Assembly (NCBI GenBank): GCA_030220185.1
Contig: JASPKZ010010238.1
Span: 903,501-967,500, forward strand
Direction: 5' to 3'
DNA length: 64,000 bases
Source of the DNA: Diploptera punctata
Lineage: Eukaryota > Arthropoda > Insecta > Blattodea > Blaberidae
In this document: in pieces, positions 51,691-61,749 of the stretch
How the letters are laid out: every line of letters begins with the position of its first letter
How positions within the stretch are numbered: the stretch's first letter is position 1
Notes under the pieces: generated by a model
Seen by the model: the letters and a program-made list of their open reading frames with translations, nothing else
Database searches by the model: none
What the model was told of the DNA's origin: nothing
Made by a program: the position numbers and the translations under genes

Positions 51691-52450
51691 TCGATTTACC
51701 ATTGTTTATGTTGAGTAAAATTGGATAAAAATTTCCTTTTTTTCTTAGCTTGGAGCTCTGCTGCGGTGGATGGTAAGAGTATCAGCATTCGCAATTGTTC
51801 TATGAAGAAGGTCTCTCCTGAGAGTTCATATGCCAGTCGGGAGCGTGTAAATTTGGATGTACATAGTATTCTCTTTAGATAGACTGACTTAATTTTCTCT
51901 ATGTTCTTAACCCTTAAATTCGTAATGTATCCTTTTAGATACATCAGTTGGTTTAATTAATTTAATATTTTAAATAAATAAGAAATCGAACAAAAATAGA
52001 CCACTTAAATGTGTGCCCAATTGTACAATATACCTAATAACAACAGTTATACAAGATTCCGTTTTCATTGCGGTCCGCCACATTCAAATTTCTAACAGAA
52101 GAAATTTGTGTTTTGCCAATTTAAGGGTTAAGGTCGTTCTTTGTGAGGTAAGGCCATATGAGTTCCAAACCATAGCTCACGATCGGGATTATCTTCGTGT
52201 CAAAGATCTGCATTGCCGTAGTCATAGATAATTTTCTTAGGAATTGGATATCTTTCATAGCAATTATTGCCGCTGTCACTCTGTCTTCTACATGCTTTTT
52301 GAAAGTAGTTCCCTTAGTCTGTAATGCTATGCCAAGATAGTTGAAAGAGCTTACAATTTTCAGTGGATCTTGATCATGAAAGACTCGGTCTCTGGCTGCT
52401 ATCCTTCCACCCCTTCTAAAGATCATATGTACTGTTTTTTCTCTGTTGAA
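51691..52450 (-). pseudogene. LINE-Q reverse-transcriptase relic split by a MITE
   Basis: Minus strand right part (52426-52132): FRRGGRIAARDRVFHD, IVSSFNYLGIALQTKGTTFK, MQIFDTKIIPIVSYGLELIW, PYLTKNDL. After the MITE, the left part (51906-51696) reads NIEKIKSVYLKRILCTSKF then RLAYELSGETFFIEQLR. The NYLGI and SYGLELIWP blocks mark a LINE reverse transcriptase thumb region of a family different from RTE-A to P. Reading continues across the MITE if one TTAA is counted. 5' part missing. Confidence 0.65.
51911..52127. mobile_element. piggyBac-like MITE copy 2 (217 bp)
   Basis: CCCTTAAATTCGTAATG at the left and GCCAATTTAAGGG at the right, with perfect TTAA at 51907-51910 and 52128-52131. It shares the interior ATCCTTTT-GATACATCAGTTGG and CGGTCCGCCA with copy 1. 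Inserted in LINE-Q. Confidence 0.85.
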
Positions 52451-52459
52451 ATGCAGCTT

Positions 52460-52820
52460 AGTGAGTGACTAATGTGAGTCTCAACTATTGATAAAATCTT
52501 TACTTTATTTTTATTTTTGGCAGTATTCATTTTACATGTCACGCGTAATGTTTAAACACCAGTGCATCTGAATGAGATGCGTTAGTATGTGTTCATAAAA
52601 ATGAAACATGCACCTGATTTCCCAGAGGCAGCTAAATATTGGTCGATTGGATTAGGTACGTGTCCGACATAATATCTGCAAAAGCCAGCCAAACTGAAAT
52701 TAACAACATTGTTGTGATGGAGGGCTGTGACAGAAATTGCAATTTATATGAAATGTTCATTTATGTTACGCTTTGTAGTTGAATCAATGTAAACATGAAG
52801 CAATGATATTAGCAATAATA
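52460..52820. other. Interval with no recognised feature
   Basis: AT-rich, nothing placed. Confidence 0.45.
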
Positions 52821-52822
52821 AA

Positions 52823-52955
52823 TATAATAATAATAATAATAATAATTTATTATTATTACTATTATTATTACTATTATTATTATTACTATTATTATTACTA
52901 TTATTATTGCTATTACTATTATTACTATTATTATTATTATTACTATTATTACTAC

Positions 52956-52986
<31 letters not shown>
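52823..52986 (+). repeat. ATT/ACT patterned array, left flank
   Basis: Changes from AAT to ATT units with regularly placed ACT (ATTATTACTATTATTATTAC). G is nearly absent. Pattern equals the GGA/CGA array with T for G. Confidence 0.85.
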
Positions 52987-52987
<1 letters not shown>

Positions 52988-53475
52988 CTTACTTACTTAC
53001 TCACTGGCACTATCGAACCCGTAGGTTCATGGCCGCACGGACATAAGCTCTCCATACATCCCTATCCTGAGCTAATGCTTTCCAATCATTCCCTGTATAA
53101 TCTACTTCCCTCAAATCATAGTTAATGTTGTTCTCCCACCTCTTCTTGGTCTACCAACTGGGCGTTTCCTTCTGGCTTTCCTACAAGAAGTTTCCATGCA
53201 CGTCTTTCATTCCCCATTACGTGCAACATGTCCTGCCCATCGCAGTCTACGGGACTTAACTGTTCTTATTATATCTGGCTTCTATAAAGGGCCATGTTTG
53301 TAGTCATGTTATGTAGTCTTCTCCATTCAGCGTCTGTTCATCTCTCTTTGGTCCAAAAATTTTTCTAAGAACTTTATTCTCAAATACTCGTAATCTCCTT
53401 CCTCCTTAAAGTAAGAGTCCTGTTTCGCACCATATAACTATAAAGTAGGAATAACTAGTCTATATATTTTCAGCG
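52987..53475 (-). mobile_element. RTE-A copy A13, with many single-base gaps
   Basis: TAAG tail at the left, then all RTE-A end blocks on the minus strand up to the KLKIYK region. From about 53140 rightward, single bases are missing or added roughly every 15-30 bp compared with A5, unlike the other copies. The last ~25 bp before and into the array (CAGCGGAACGTGGGGGGGAA against CAGCTTAACGTTTTTTGAAA in A5) differ by T-to-G changes. Confidence 0.75.
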
Positions 53476-56400
53476 GAACGTGGGGGGGAAAGGGGGGGAG
53501 CGGAGGAGGAGGGGACGAGGAGGAGGACGAAGAGGAGGAGGAGGAGGAGGACGAGGAGGAGGGGGGGAGGAGGAGGGGGACGAGGAGGAGGAGGAGGAGG
53601 AGGAGGAGGGGGAGGGAGGACGAGGAGGAGGACGAGGAGGGCTGAGGAGGAGGACGAGGAGGACGAGGAGGAGGACGGGAGGAGGACGAGGAGGAGGAGG
53701 ACGAGGAGGAGGACGAGGAGGAGGAGGACGAGGAGGAGTGAGGACGAGGAGGAGGAGGACGAGGAGGAGGACGAGGAGGAGGAGGACGAGGAGGAGGAGG
53801 ACGATGAGGAGGACGAGGAGGAGACGAGGAGGAGGAGGATGAGGAGGAGGAGGAGGAGGACGAGGAGGAGGACGAGGAGGAGGACGAGGAGGAGGACGAG
53901 GAGGAGGCGAGGAGGAGGACGAGGAGGCGAGGAGGACGAGGAGGAGGAATGAGGAGGAGGACGAGGAGGAGGAGGACGAGGAGAGAGGACGAGGGAGGAG
54001 AGGACGAGGAGGAGGAGGACGAGGAGGAGGAGGACGGAGGTAGGAGGAAGAGGAGGATGAGGACGGAGGAGGAGGACGAGGAGGAGGACGAGGAGGAGGA
54101 GGAGGAGGAGGAGGAGGACGAGGAGGAGGACGAGGAGGAGGACGAGGAGGAGGACGAGGAGGAGGACGAGGAGGAGGACGAGGAGGAGGACGAGGAGGAG
54201 GAGGAGAGGAGGAGGAGGACGAGGAGGAGAGGACGAGGAGGAGGAGGACGAGGAGGAGGAGAGGAGGAGGAGGACAGGAGGGAGGACGAGGAGGAGGAGG
54301 AGCGAGGAGGAGGAGGACGAGGAGGAGGACGAGGAGGAGGACGAGGAGGAGGAGGACGAGGAGGGGACGGAGGAGGAGGACGAGGAGAGGAGGAGGAGGA
54401 GGAGGAGGGAGGAGGACGAGGAGGAGGGACGAGGAGGAGGAGGAGCGAGGAGGAGTAGGATGAGGAGGAGGGGACGAGAGGAGGAGCGGAGAGGAGGAGG
54501 AGGAGGAGGAGGAGGAGGGAGGAGGAGAGGAGGAGGACGAGGAGGAGAGAGGAGGAGGACGAGGAGGAGGACGAAGAGGACGGAGGAGGAGGACAGGAGG
54601 AGGAGACGAGGAGGAGGAGGACGAGGAGGAGGGAGGACGAGGAAGGATCGAGGAGGAGGAGGAGGAGGAGGGATGGACGAGGAGGAGAGGCGGAGGAGGA
54701 GGAGGAGGAGGGGGAAGGAGGAGGAGGAGGAGGACGAGTAGGAGGGCGAGGAGGACGAGGAGGAGGACGAGGAGGAGCGAGGAGGAGGACGAGGAGGAGG
54801 GACGAGGAGGAGGAGGACGAGGAGGAGGAGGACGAGGAGGAGGAGGACGAGGAGGAGGAGGACGAGGAGGAGGAGGACGAGGAGGAGGGAGGTCGAGTCT
54901 AGGAGGAGGAGGAGGGAGGAGGAGGAGGGTGAGGACGGAGGAGGTGTAGGAGGAGGAGGGGGACGGGAGTAGGAGGGGGAGGAGGAGAGGAGGAGGAGGG
55001 GGAGGAGTAGGACGAGGAGGAGACGAGGAGTAGAGGAGGCGGACGAGGGGCGGAGAGGAGGAGGAGGACGAGGAGGAGGACGAGGAGGAGGAGGACGAGG
55101 AGAGTAGGACGAGGAGGAGGAGGACGAGGAGGGGCGAGGAGGGAGGACGGGAGGAGGAGGACGAGGAGGAGTACGAGAGGAGGCGGAGGGGGAGGCGGAG
55201 GACGAGGAGAGAGGGACGGGAGGAGGAGGACGAGGGAGGAGGGGACGAGGAGGAGGACGAGGAGGACGAGGAGGACGAGGATGGGGACGAGGAGGACGAG
55301 AGGACTAGTACGAGGGAGACGAGGAGGGGACGAGGCGAGGACGAGGAGGAGGAGGACGGGAGGAGGACTAGGAGGAGGAGACGAGGAGGAGGAGGACGAG
55401 GAGGAGGAGGACGAGGAGGAGTAGAGGAGGAGGAGGACGAGGAGGAGGAGGACGAGGAGGAGGATGATGAGGAGGAGAGGAGGAGGAGGAGGAGGAGGAG
55501 GACGATGGAGGGACGAGAGGAGGAGGACGAGGAGGATGGACGAGGGGGAGGACAGGAGGAGGATGACGAGGAGGAGGAGGACGAGGAGGAGGAGGACGAG
55601 GAGGGGGAAGAGGAGGAGGAGAGGTAGGGGGGGGACGAGGAGGAGGTGGGAGGAGGCGGGGTGGAGGACGAGAGGAGGGACGAGAGGACGAGGGGGACGA
55701 GGAGGAGGACGCGGAGGAGGAAGAGAGGAGAGGACGGGAGGAGGACGAGAGGAGGAGGACGAGGAGGAGGAGGACGAGGAGGATATGGACGAGAAGGAGG
55801 ACGAGGAGGAGGAGGACGAGGAGGAGGAGGACGAGGAGGAGAGGACGAGGAGGAGGACGAGGAGGTAGGACGAGGAGGAGGAGGAGGAGGAGGAGGAGGA
55901 AGAGGAGGAGGAGGACGAGGAGGAGGAGGACGAGGAGAGGATGGACGAGGAGGAGGAGGAGAGGAGGGGGAGGAGGAGGAGAGGAGGAGGAGGACGAGGG
56001 TAGGACTAGGAGGAGGCGAGGAGTGAGAGGACGAGGAGGAGGACGAGGAGGAGATGACGAGGAGGAGGAGGACGAGAGGAGGAGGACGAGAGGAGGAGGA
56101 CGAGGAGGGCGGAGGAGGAGGAGGAGGAGGACGAGGAGGGGAGGACGAGGAGGAGGACGAGGAGGAGGAGGAGGATGAGGAGGAGGAGGAGGAGGAGGAC
56201 GAGGTAGGAGGACGAGGAGGAGTGACGATGGAGGAGACGAGGAGGAGGACGAGGAGGAGGAGGACGAGGAGGAGAGGACGAGGAGGAGGAGGACGAGGAG
56301 GAGGAGGCGGAGGAGAGGATGAGGAGGGTAGGGGGACGCGGAGGAGGAGGAGGATGATGAGGAGGAGTGGGAGGAGGGCCGATGAGGAGGACGAGGAGGA

Positions 56401-56516
56401 CGAGGAGGGGGATGACGAGGAGGACGAGGAGGAGGAGGAGGAGGAGGACGGGAGGGGCACGAGGCGGGAGACGAGGCGGAGGAGGAGGAGGAGGATGAGG
56501 ATGAGAGGAGGCGGAT
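53476..56516 (+). repeat. 3-kb GGA/CGA purine array 2
   Basis: AGGAGGACGAGGAGGAGG-type units with frequent one-base length changes; T is rare. Long frames cross it (up to ~1000 codons of Pro/Ser/Leu on minus; Glu/Arg/Gly on plus) but they switch freely and have no domain, so none is a gene. Substituting T for G gives exactly the flanking ATT/ACT array. Confidence 0.85.
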
Positions 56517-56776
56517 ACGATTATATCTATGATTATATATATGATTATTTATTATTATGACTATATTAGAGTATGATTATATTATTATTATTATTATTAT
56601 TATTATTTATTATTATTACTATTCTTTACTATTATTACTATGATACTATTATTATTACTATTATTACTCTTATATTACTATTATTATATTATTACTATTA
56701 TTGCTATTAGTACTATTATTATTATTACTATTATTATTACTATTATACTATTATTATTATTACTATTATTACTATT

Positions 56777-56817
<41 letters not shown>

Positions 56818-56822
56818 ATTAA
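56517..56822 (+). repeat. ATT/ACT patterned array, right flank
   Basis: TACTATTATTATTACTATTA-type units with few G. The junction (56505-56580) mixes GGCGGATACGATTATATC and ATGATTATTTATTATTATGA. Confidence 0.85.
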
Positions 56823-56844
56823 ATGTAGACACTAATAGGCCTAA

Positions 56845-56925
56845 TAACAATAATATTCCTTTATTCTGGCAGAGTTAAACATTCTCTTCCATTCAACCAC
56901 CATTTAGTATACAAGTATAATAAAT
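56845..56925 (-). mobile_element. LINE-N 3' UTR fragment N5
   Basis: ATTCCTTTATTCTGGCAGAG then TTAAACATTCTCTTCC matches the LINE-N 3' UTR next to the ATT array, as expected for its tail. Confidence 0.55.
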
Positions 56926-56959
56926 TATGAAAATATAAAAAAAAGTTTTAAATCTGGAG

Positions 56960-56994
<35 letters not shown>

Positions 56995-56996
<2 letters not shown>

Positions 56997-57615
56997 TCGT
57001 TTCCTAACTGTGGTTCGTGAACCACCGGAGCGTTCGCCAAATATTTCAAGGGGTTCGCCAAAACTTTTCCGTTATGGCGGGTTTCGAGGTTAGGTTTATT
57101 ATTGTTACTTTTATTTCTGCAGCATTATATTAATACTAATAAGAATAATATATATTAATAATAATATATATTAATAATAAAATAATTATATTAATAATAT
57201 ATGTATTATTATATTAATGATAATGTATATATTATTATATATTATATATATAATTATTTTAAAATTAAATTATCCTGAGAATGATCCTTGTTGCATATGT
57301 ATAACATACGGAATTTATCACATTATTTGCACAATAAATTAATATTTACCGCGAATGCCTGAGTTATGTAACAATGTTAGGAATGCATTTAATTTCGCTA
57401 CAAATAGGCCTACACGTTGTATAACTTTTAAGCCATAGCTAGAGTAACTTTAGGTTTTAACCGTTAAGGGTTAAGTTAATTTAAGTTTATAAAAAATGTT
57501 GCCTGGAATTAAATTTTATATATGTCTACTGCATGTATATTTAAAAATAAGTGTTTTACTCAACTCTGATCGTTGTGGAAGATTTTCACGAGTCGAAAAA
57601 GGTTGCGAACCATTG
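56995..57615 (+). mobile_element. hAT-like non-autonomous element (about 620 bp)
   Basis: The left end CATCGTTTCCTAAC then TGTGGTTCGTGAACCACC and the right end GGTTGCGAACCATTG form weak inverted termini of hAT type (CAxxGxTTCxxAAC). The right half matches 9506-9661. No transposase inside. Target duplication not resolved. Confidence 0.5.
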
Positions 57616-57617
57616 AT

Positions 57618-57945
57618 ATATATATTCCATTCCATTTACTCAGTTTAACCTCTCACCTTATAGGCACTTTTATATGCCACACGCACCGTAGGAAGAAAAC
57701 TGACTGACACGATTGTTCGAGGTAAGCAAGCCCCCCGTTTTCTAAGCAGGGTACACTGGCACTCTTACCAAAACAACACACATACTTAGAATATTGGAAG
57801 CATCAGTTATTACCGGAAATATTTCTAAATTCAAATCGTCAAAGATTGACATGCTACGAGTTACTGGTAAACACAGAAAACTGGATAAACTTCGGTAGAT
57901 TTCTGGACAAAATGCGGAAAATAAGAACAACACTTATTCAGGAAT
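57618..57945. other. Interval with no recognised feature
   Basis: TA-rich edge, then mixed sequence with CAAGCCCCCCGTTTTCTAAG near 57728. No frame of note. Confidence 0.4.
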
Positions 57946-57949
57946 GAAT

Positions 57950-58206
57950 AAATATGTTAACAAATTGCAACACCATTAATTCTTAATAATTCTACATAAG
58001 TAAGTAAATGCATAATGTAATTGTATTGATATCTAATTGTAATATTATTGTGTTTTTTTTGTTTTGTTTTAAGTATATTATTACCAAACATCAACTTATA
58101 GTAACGGACTGTCAACAGCACGTACGGCTTACTGCCCGTGCGATCCATATTTGTAAATAATGTTGTAAATATCTTACTTTTAGTCTAATAAGTCCTACTA
58201 CTACTA
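57950..58206 (+). repeat. rep-O copy 2
   Basis: AACGGACTGTCAACAGCACG, TACTGCCCGTGCGATCCATA, AATATCTTACTTTTAGTCTA and ATAAGTCCTACTACTACTAC; the plus-strand version of 43358-43720 with a CTA tail. Confidence 0.6.
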
Positions 58207-58280
58207 CTTTCTATATACGTCAGTAACTGAGAGAATGCAGTTTCCAAAAAATACATCAACTCCCTCGTTATCTGTCAAAT

Positions 58281-58285
<5 letters not shown>

Positions 58286-58319
<34 letters not shown>

Positions 58320-58347
58320 GTAATAATAATAATAATAATAATAATAT
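58286..58347 (+). repeat. AAT trinucleotide array
   Basis: About 20 AAT units with one TAG. SINE-5a follows after its TSD. Confidence 0.85.
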
Positions 58348-58363
58348 TGAAAATATTGTCTAA

Positions 58364-58782
58364 CCCTCAGGGGTCCTCATCTAGGGGATATGTGGATGGC
58401 GACCACAAGGTGCCCAAGCTGAGCAAAACATTTCTTCCACTTACTTGTGTTTTGCACTCTTTTAACTTTACTATCTAACCTCTCTTGGTTAACTCTTGTT
58501 TTTTTCGACCCCGACGCTATTAGGGCATCCGAGGGCTAGGGAGTCTTTCCTTTCTTCCATTTCTTCTTTCCTTTTTTTTTTCTTTTCTTCTCCAGAAAAG
58601 CCTGACCAGAGGCTATAAGATGGCAGCCCCATCACTGGTCTTGCCTTCCTTTGGCCAGCGACCAATCGAAGGGACTATTATTATGCTTTCAAGTCTTATA
58701 CGAGAATTTCCCGGGGAGGGAAAATTTTCTATAGGATCGTAACAGGCCTTGGCCTAATACTTGGAAGGAAGAAGAAGAAGAA
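58364..58782 (+). mobile_element. SINE-5 copy a, full length, RTE-B-type 3' end
   Basis: Perfect 15-bp TSD GAAAATATTGTCTAA at 58349-58363 and 58783-58797. The 5' half has CATCTAGGGGATATGTGGAT, GCGACCACAAGGTGCCCAAG and GTTAACTCTTG; the middle has CCAGAGGCTATAAGATGGCA. The last ~60 bp (GGAAAATTTTCTATAGGATC, GTAACAGGCCTTGGCCTAAT, ACTTGGAAGGAAGAAGAAG) equal the RTE-B 3' end. Non-coding, so it must borrow RTE-B machinery (inference). No obvious tRNA-like head. Confidence 0.9.
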
Positions 58783-58799
58783 GAAAATATTGTCTAATA

Positions 58800-59045
58800 A
58801 TACAATAAAATTAAATACAATTAAAATTAAACTAATGATAGAATATATAAAGAAAGGAATAACAGTTCGAATCTACTATACATAAAAAGAAAAGAAAAAT
58901 AAATTGCAAACAAATTATACTACGCTACACACCTAACCAATTAATCACTTGAGCACAGCATTCATGATGTCGTTATTGGCGAATTCAGTAGGAATTGAAG
59001 GTGATCTCTCGGAAAAAATAAATTAAACATCTACATAACAATTCA
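58800..59045. other. AT-rich interval with no recognised feature
   Basis: No frame or repeat placed. Confidence 0.5.
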
Positions 59046-59047
59046 TA

Positions 59048-60589
59048 CACTGCCCAAAACAATTAGAGGAACACTTGTAATAAATTGAATAAGTAATTGT
59101 TTTTTAAAGCTGTGATGTTGATAGTTGGACAATATGTAAATTGAATTATTAATTTTATCATTGGATACAAATTTTAAAGATCCATGGCCTAAATACAGAG
59201 AAATTACCTCAAATAACAAATATAGAGAATTTTATTTTATTTTGGAAGGCACTGGCCACTTCTAATTGGTAAGCTTTCTGATGTTGCTATAGTGACGAAT
59301 GTTGATTATTGCCTTGTTTATTGAAGTCTCTGACAAAATGAGGCATTTAAATGAGTTTGAAGTGTATCATGCTCTACATATTTTACGACAAGGTCAATCT
59401 CTGCTACAAGTGGCTAGAGAGCTTGGGGTTTCTCCTTCCGTGGTGTCCAGGTTACGCAACAGGCACAGAGAGACAGGTCAGTATTGTAGAAGACGTGGCC
59501 AGGGCCGTAAATATAAAACAAGCCCCCAGGATGACAGATACGTTGTTCTTTCTGCTCTTCGACAGCGTACAAAAACTGCAAAAGACCTGCAGAATAACCT
59601 TCATATGGCTTCCGTAATCCGGGTTTCAGACCAAACCATAAGGAACAGATTATGGAAAGAGAATATTCGTCCAAAAAGGCCCGTTAAAAAACCACGCTTA
59701 ACAAATGAGCATAAGGCAGCAAGACGTACGTATGCTGAAAACCATGGTGATTGGAACCTGAACCAGTGGGAGTCTGTGCTCTTCTCGGACGAATCCAGGT
59801 ATCGTCTTACACGTTGTGATGGTCGACTGAGGGTGTGGGGACGGCCAGGAGAAAGATTTTCTGCACAGGCTGTACAGGAAATTGATAGATTCGGAGGAGG
59901 TTCCATAATGGTGTGGGCCGGAGTTATGTACAACAATCGTACGGACCTTGTACTTGTTCCCCAGCGACTGAATGCTGTCCGGTATATCGAGCACGTTCTG
60001 GAAGAGCATGTAGTATACCTGCTGCCATTGGAGTAGGCCCTGGATTTCTGTTTATGCAGGATAATGCCAGGGCACATTCTGCGGCTGTCACCAGGGATTT
60101 CCTGAGGAGGAATGAAATTGAGGTAATGGAGTGGCCAGCGGTCAGCCCAGACCTCAACCCTATTGAACACTTGTGGGATCTTCTAGACAGGAAGGTCAGG
60201 AACCGACATCAAGCTCCACAAACTCTGCATCAACTTGGAGATGCTCTGAAGGAGGAATGGGAGAATATCCCGCAAGAGAAAATCCAGAATCTTATTGGGA
60301 GCATGCCACGAAGGTGCCAAACTGTCATCGAATGTCGTGGAGGCCATACACGATACTAACTCTATATAACGAGTGTTTAATTTTGAAAAATAAGCACAAG
60401 ATTCAATTGCTTACATAGCGGAATTATTTGAAAAGTTAATTGTCAGCGTTATGCATTTGTTTTTATTGAAATGAGCAATAAATAAATAACCACAAATAAT
60501 GTACTTTATTAATTTCATGTTTGTACCTTTATCCAATGAAAAAAATATTTGCATACTTCATAGTGTTCCTCTAATTGTTTTGAGCAGTG
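59048..60589 (+). mobile_element. Tc1-like DNA transposon, nearly complete (1542 bp)
   Basis: Inverted termini CACTGCCCAAAACAATTAGA then GGAACACT (left) and the same with CACTGCTC (right): 27 of 28 bases match. Flanked by TA at 59046-59047 and 60590-60591, the Tc1/mariner target duplication. Contains one transposase gene with a single frameshift. Size, termini and gene content are those of a full-length Tc1 element. Confidence 0.92.
59338..60359 (+). pseudogene. Tc1-type transposase, one frameshift near 60015
   Basis: The likely start is ATG 59338 (MRHLNEFEVYHALHILRQGQ). An upstream in-frame ATG at 59299 exists but adds residues unlike the family. Two helix-turn-helix parts: VARELGVSPSVVSRLRNRHR (~25-50) and VSDQTIRNRLWKENIRPKRP (~100-120). 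The DDE nuclease has VLFSDESRY (first Asp), FLFMQDNARAH (second Asp) and SPDLNPIEHLWD (Glu). The frame shifts by one base between EEHVVY and PAAIGVGPG, and the second part runs to TAA at 60357-60359. All catalytic residues survive, so this copy died recently or the shift is a sequencing error. Confidence 0.9.
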
Positions 60590-60619
60590 TATATTAAAAT
60601 GTAAAAATACTAGAATGCA

Positions 60620-60635
60620 TGTGGCTACCAGATTG

Positions 60636-60666
<31 letters not shown>

Positions 60667-61745
60667 TATATATATAGTGCACGAATGTAAGCAGATAGTA
60701 CTTGCGGGATAAAATACAAAATATTTGTAGCAATTTACTATACCACAAAAAGAAAAAGAAACCACTGTTTGCACTTTCTTAAACGTATTATTTGCCAGGA
60801 ATTTACGTTCCAGAAAAATATAATTGACATATTTACATCACAGGACATCAGAAAGTAATTAACATGTTGGTTATAAACAGTTTGACATGTTTAATTTTTT
60901 CTCCATTATGGTGCGTTCTTAGAATATTGCGATATTGTGGCAATAAATAATATGACCTTGGTAGCAGTGATGAACAAATGAAGCAAAACAAACGTTTCTT
61001 TTTTGTCTTCAAATATCGCCGTTTACATTAAATATATAAATATTTTTAAATAACTATATTTAAATAATTATTTGAGAGTAAACAACTTAATTTTATTCCT
61101 TAAATAGTCCTAAAAATTGCCACTCATGATTTCCCAATTCTCATAAGTAATTTCCAAATTATCGATCAATTCACGACTCACGAAGTGAGGAGTGAATTTA
61201 TCTAGAGAATTTGGAAATCAAGAGTGGCATTTGTTAGGACTATTTAACGAATAAAATTAAGCTGTTTACTCACAAATCATTACTTAACTATAGTTATTTT
61301 AAAATATTTATATATTTAATGTAAACGGCGATGCTTGAAAACAAATGAGAAACGATAGGTACGCTTCTACTGCTTCATTTGTTTATCACTGCAACCAGAT
61401 CATACTATTTATTGCCAAAGGAACGCAATATTGTAAGGAGGAGCTTTCTTTAATATGGTAATTATAACACTGATAAATATTTGGTGAAACACGACTCTGA
61501 TTGGTTGTAAAACAGAAATCACTGAAACGTGATTGGTCATTGTCTCCCATTTGGGGCATGAGTTAAATAGTCTAGATAATTTCAGTCCCCACTTCGTGAG
61601 TCGAGAATTTATCGATAATTTGGAAATCACTCGTGGCATTACTTATGATAAAAGTCACACATTTTACATTGGGGAGAATTATTTTAACGATGTGGAAGTA
61701 ATATTACAATTTGTCGCCGGAGTAAGAATTACGTAGTCTGGTGAT
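60620..61745 (+). repeat. rep-X copy 3 with a ~270-bp inverted arm pair
   Basis: The left arm (~60905-61180) and right arm (~61185-61450) are reverse complements, centred near 61184 on CACGACTCACGAAGTGAGG. Both carry GCGATATT-like and CATCGCCGTTTACA blocks (the right one inverted). The ~290-bp left side and ~300-bp right side match copy 2. A TA run lies at 60637-60677. No coding frame. Likely a fold-back or nested inverted pair of an unclassified DNA repeat. Confidence 0.65.
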
Positions 61746-61749
61746 GTAT

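Noticed and set aside
53470..56460. 996-codon minus-strand open frame rich in Pro, Ser and Leu
   Set aside because: Arises from a GGA/CGA array; the frame switches codon sets at each one-base slip, has no domain, and overlapping plus-strand frames are as open. The array itself may be an artefact.
59601..60170. 189-codon minus-strand frame
   Set aside because: Shadow of the Tc1 transposase on the other strand.
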